A DNA stretch of 64,000 bases. Origin: Natronorubrum halalkaliphilum (GTDB taxonomy: Archaea > Halobacteriota > Halobacteria > Halobacteriales > Natrialbaceae). Below, piece by piece: positions 63,074 to 64,000 of this stretch. Within the stretch, counting starts at the first letter, position 1. The number at the start of each line of letters is the position of its first letter. The position numbers were made by a program, and so were the translations under genes. The stretch covers positions 62,001 to 126,000 of the forward strand of contig NZ_WUYX01000015.1 in the NCBI RefSeq assembly GCF_009834785.1, written 5' to 3'. The notes beneath the pieces were generated by a model. It did not search any database. It saw only the letters and a program-made list of their open reading frames with translations, and was not told the DNA's origin.

Positions 63074-63079
63074 TTTATA
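63074..63079 (+). promoter_or_regulatory. TATA box of the glycosyltransferase gene
   Basis: TTTATA within ATATTTATAC lies 26-31 bases before ATG 63105, consistent with leaderless initiation there; the ATG at 63096 would be only 17-22 bases away. Confidence 0.55.
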
Positions 63080-63104
63080 CACGACGGTTCGTACGATGCC
63101 ACTA

Positions 63105-64000
63105 ATGCTGTTGCTCTGGTTCGGGTTCCTGCTTCTCGCCGTCGCGGGAATCCCGTACGCGCTCTATCTCGTGGCCTATCGACTCGTCTCTCCGACTGGA
63201 TCTCCCGCCGCGAAGACCGATGTCGTCGAACCAGTGAGTATCGTCCTCCCAACGTACAACGAAGCGGCGATCATCGAAGACGCACTCGAGCAACTGTGCT
63301 CCCTCGCGTATCCGGCCGAGTCGATTGAATTCGTCATCGTCGACTCGAGCGACGACGAGACGGCCACGCTCGTCCGCGAGTTCTTCGCCGAAGGGAACCG
63401 TCCCGCGGTGACCCTGATCGAAGAGGACGATCGTGGCGGCGTCGCTCGAGCGGTCAACCGCGGGATTGAAGCGGCGAATCACGACGTGATTTTTCGCACC
63501 GACTGCGATTCGCGACTTCACGAGGACGCGATTTCCCACGCCGTTTCGAATCTCGCCGATCCAGCAGTCGGCGGCGTCACCGGACGCCAGATCGACGTGC
63601 TGGGTGACAGCGAGGTCGAAGAGTCCTACCGCGATCTTCAGGCGCAAAACCAAGCGCTCGAATCGCATCTCGATTCGACGTTTATCGTCCACGGTCCGTG
63701 TTTCGCCTTCCGCAAGGAGTACTTCGAACCGATCGCAGGCGACTCACTGGCAGACGACACGGAAATCGCCGTCGCCGTTCGCAAGGCGGGAAAGCGCGTG
63801 ATCATGGATCCCGCGATGCAGTTTACGGAGGCCAGTGTCTCGAACATCCGCGGCCGACGCGCGCGAAAGGACCGCCGTGCGATGGGGCTGTTGCAACTCC
63901 TCGATCGCAACCGCGATCTCCTCGGGCGACACGGGTGGTACGGCCGTCTGGTACTCCCGGTTAACTGGTGGTTCCTGGCGATTTCGCCGTGGTTGTCGAT
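63105..64000 (+). CDS. Family 2 glycosyltransferase (3' partial)
   Basis: A membrane-associated GT2 enzyme; 298 residues are seen before the window ends and the frame is open at 64000. An N-terminal TM (MLLLWFGFLLLAVAGIPYALYLVAY) precedes the catalytic domain. Motifs: PVSIVLPTYNEAAIIEDAL (nucleotide-sugar loop), FVIVDSSDDE, and the DxD-type TDCDSRL at about residue 131. HGPCFAFRKEYFEPIAGDSLADDTEIAVAV matches the acceptor-site ED region. Further TM segments begin at LVLPVNWWFLAISPWLS. The start at 63105 fits the TATA box at 63074-63079; an ATG at 63096 is also in frame. Adjacent to aglB, divergently, so probably an N-glycosylation (agl) gene. Confidence 0.88.
   Translation, partial: MLLLWFGFLLLAVAGIPYALYLVAYRLVSPTGSPAAKTDVVEPVSIVLPTYNEAAIIEDALEQLCSLAYPAESIEFVIVDSSDDETATLVREFFAEGNRPAVTLIEEDDRGGVARAVNRGIEAANHDVIFRTDCDSRLHEDAISHAVSNLADPAVGGVTGRQIDVLGDSEVEESYRDLQAQNQALESHLDSTFIVHGPCFAFRKEYFEPIAGDSLADDTEIAVAVRKAGKRVIMDPAMQFTEASVSNIRGRRARKDRRAMGLLQLLDRNRDLLGRHGWYGRLVLPVNWWFLAISPWLS

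Overview
The window is chromosomal DNA from a haloarchaeon. The DNA is GC-rich, the predicted proteins are strongly acidic (Asp/Glu-rich), and many genes have an AT-rich TATA-like box 25-31 bases before the ATG, which fits leaderless transcripts. The gene content is archaeal and haloarchaeal: GGGP synthase, pantoate kinase with phosphopantothenate synthetase, CTP-dependent riboflavin kinase, Taw1, AglB, HalOD1 and Bat-type HTH regulators, and Tat lipoproteins. A Natrinema/Haloterrigena/Natrialba-type organism fits, but the species cannot be set from the sequence alone. Both ends of the window cut genes.

Layout. 1-6 kb: end of a sugar ABC importer (two permeases), an orphan PD-(D/E)XK-like protein, a GH13 glycosidase and a sugar-acid dehydratase of the enolase superfamily, which together look like a carbohydrate-use region. 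6-24 kb: housekeeping and small regulatory genes, including an AlaX-type editing protein, an MBF1-like factor, tRNA-Leu(GAG), a DUF420 protein, purF, a MutS-like ATPase, HAD and amidohydrolase enzymes, UspA, birA, tyrS, HalOD1 and several membrane proteins. 23-31 kb: the two archaeal CoA-pathway enzymes (4-phosphopantoate-beta-alanine ligase and pantoate kinase) flank a Bat-type regulator and a 967-residue membrane protein with 13 DUF1508-like repeats. 30-49 kb: aspS, a creatininase-family enzyme, Sir2, GGGP synthase, ilvE, a propeller lipoprotein with a CopC-CopD fusion, a wHTH/membrane-protein pair, the ribK-ribB operon, a BAAT-type thioesterase, a DICT protein, taw1 and a PQQ-propeller lipoprotein. 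50.8-59.6 kb: a complete glycerol catabolic locus, with glpK plus a predicted membrane transporter on one strand and glpA-glpB-(small ORF)-glpC-(Cdc6-like ATPase) diverging on the other. 59.8-64 kb: aglB (N-glycosylation) divergent from a family 2 glycosyltransferase.

Repeats. Four short palindromic elements (about 5.80, 10.11, 29.44 and 44.55 kb) form two related classes that look like non-autonomous insertion elements or mobile palindromes. Two of them abut or overlap the stop codon of a gene. A 23-base exact copy of the variable-arm region of tRNA-Leu lies 168 bases downstream of it. Five perfect 8-bp tandem repeats lie between the glp operon and aglB. No CRISPR array, rRNA, intact insertion sequence or replication origin was seen.

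The most noteworthy items are the multi-repeat DUF1508 membrane protein, the glp locus extras (candidate glycerol transporter, small coupled ORF, ATPase lacking its Walker A lysine), the paired palindromic elements, a 56-residue cross-brace zinc finger and the two PD-(D/E)XK-type orphans.
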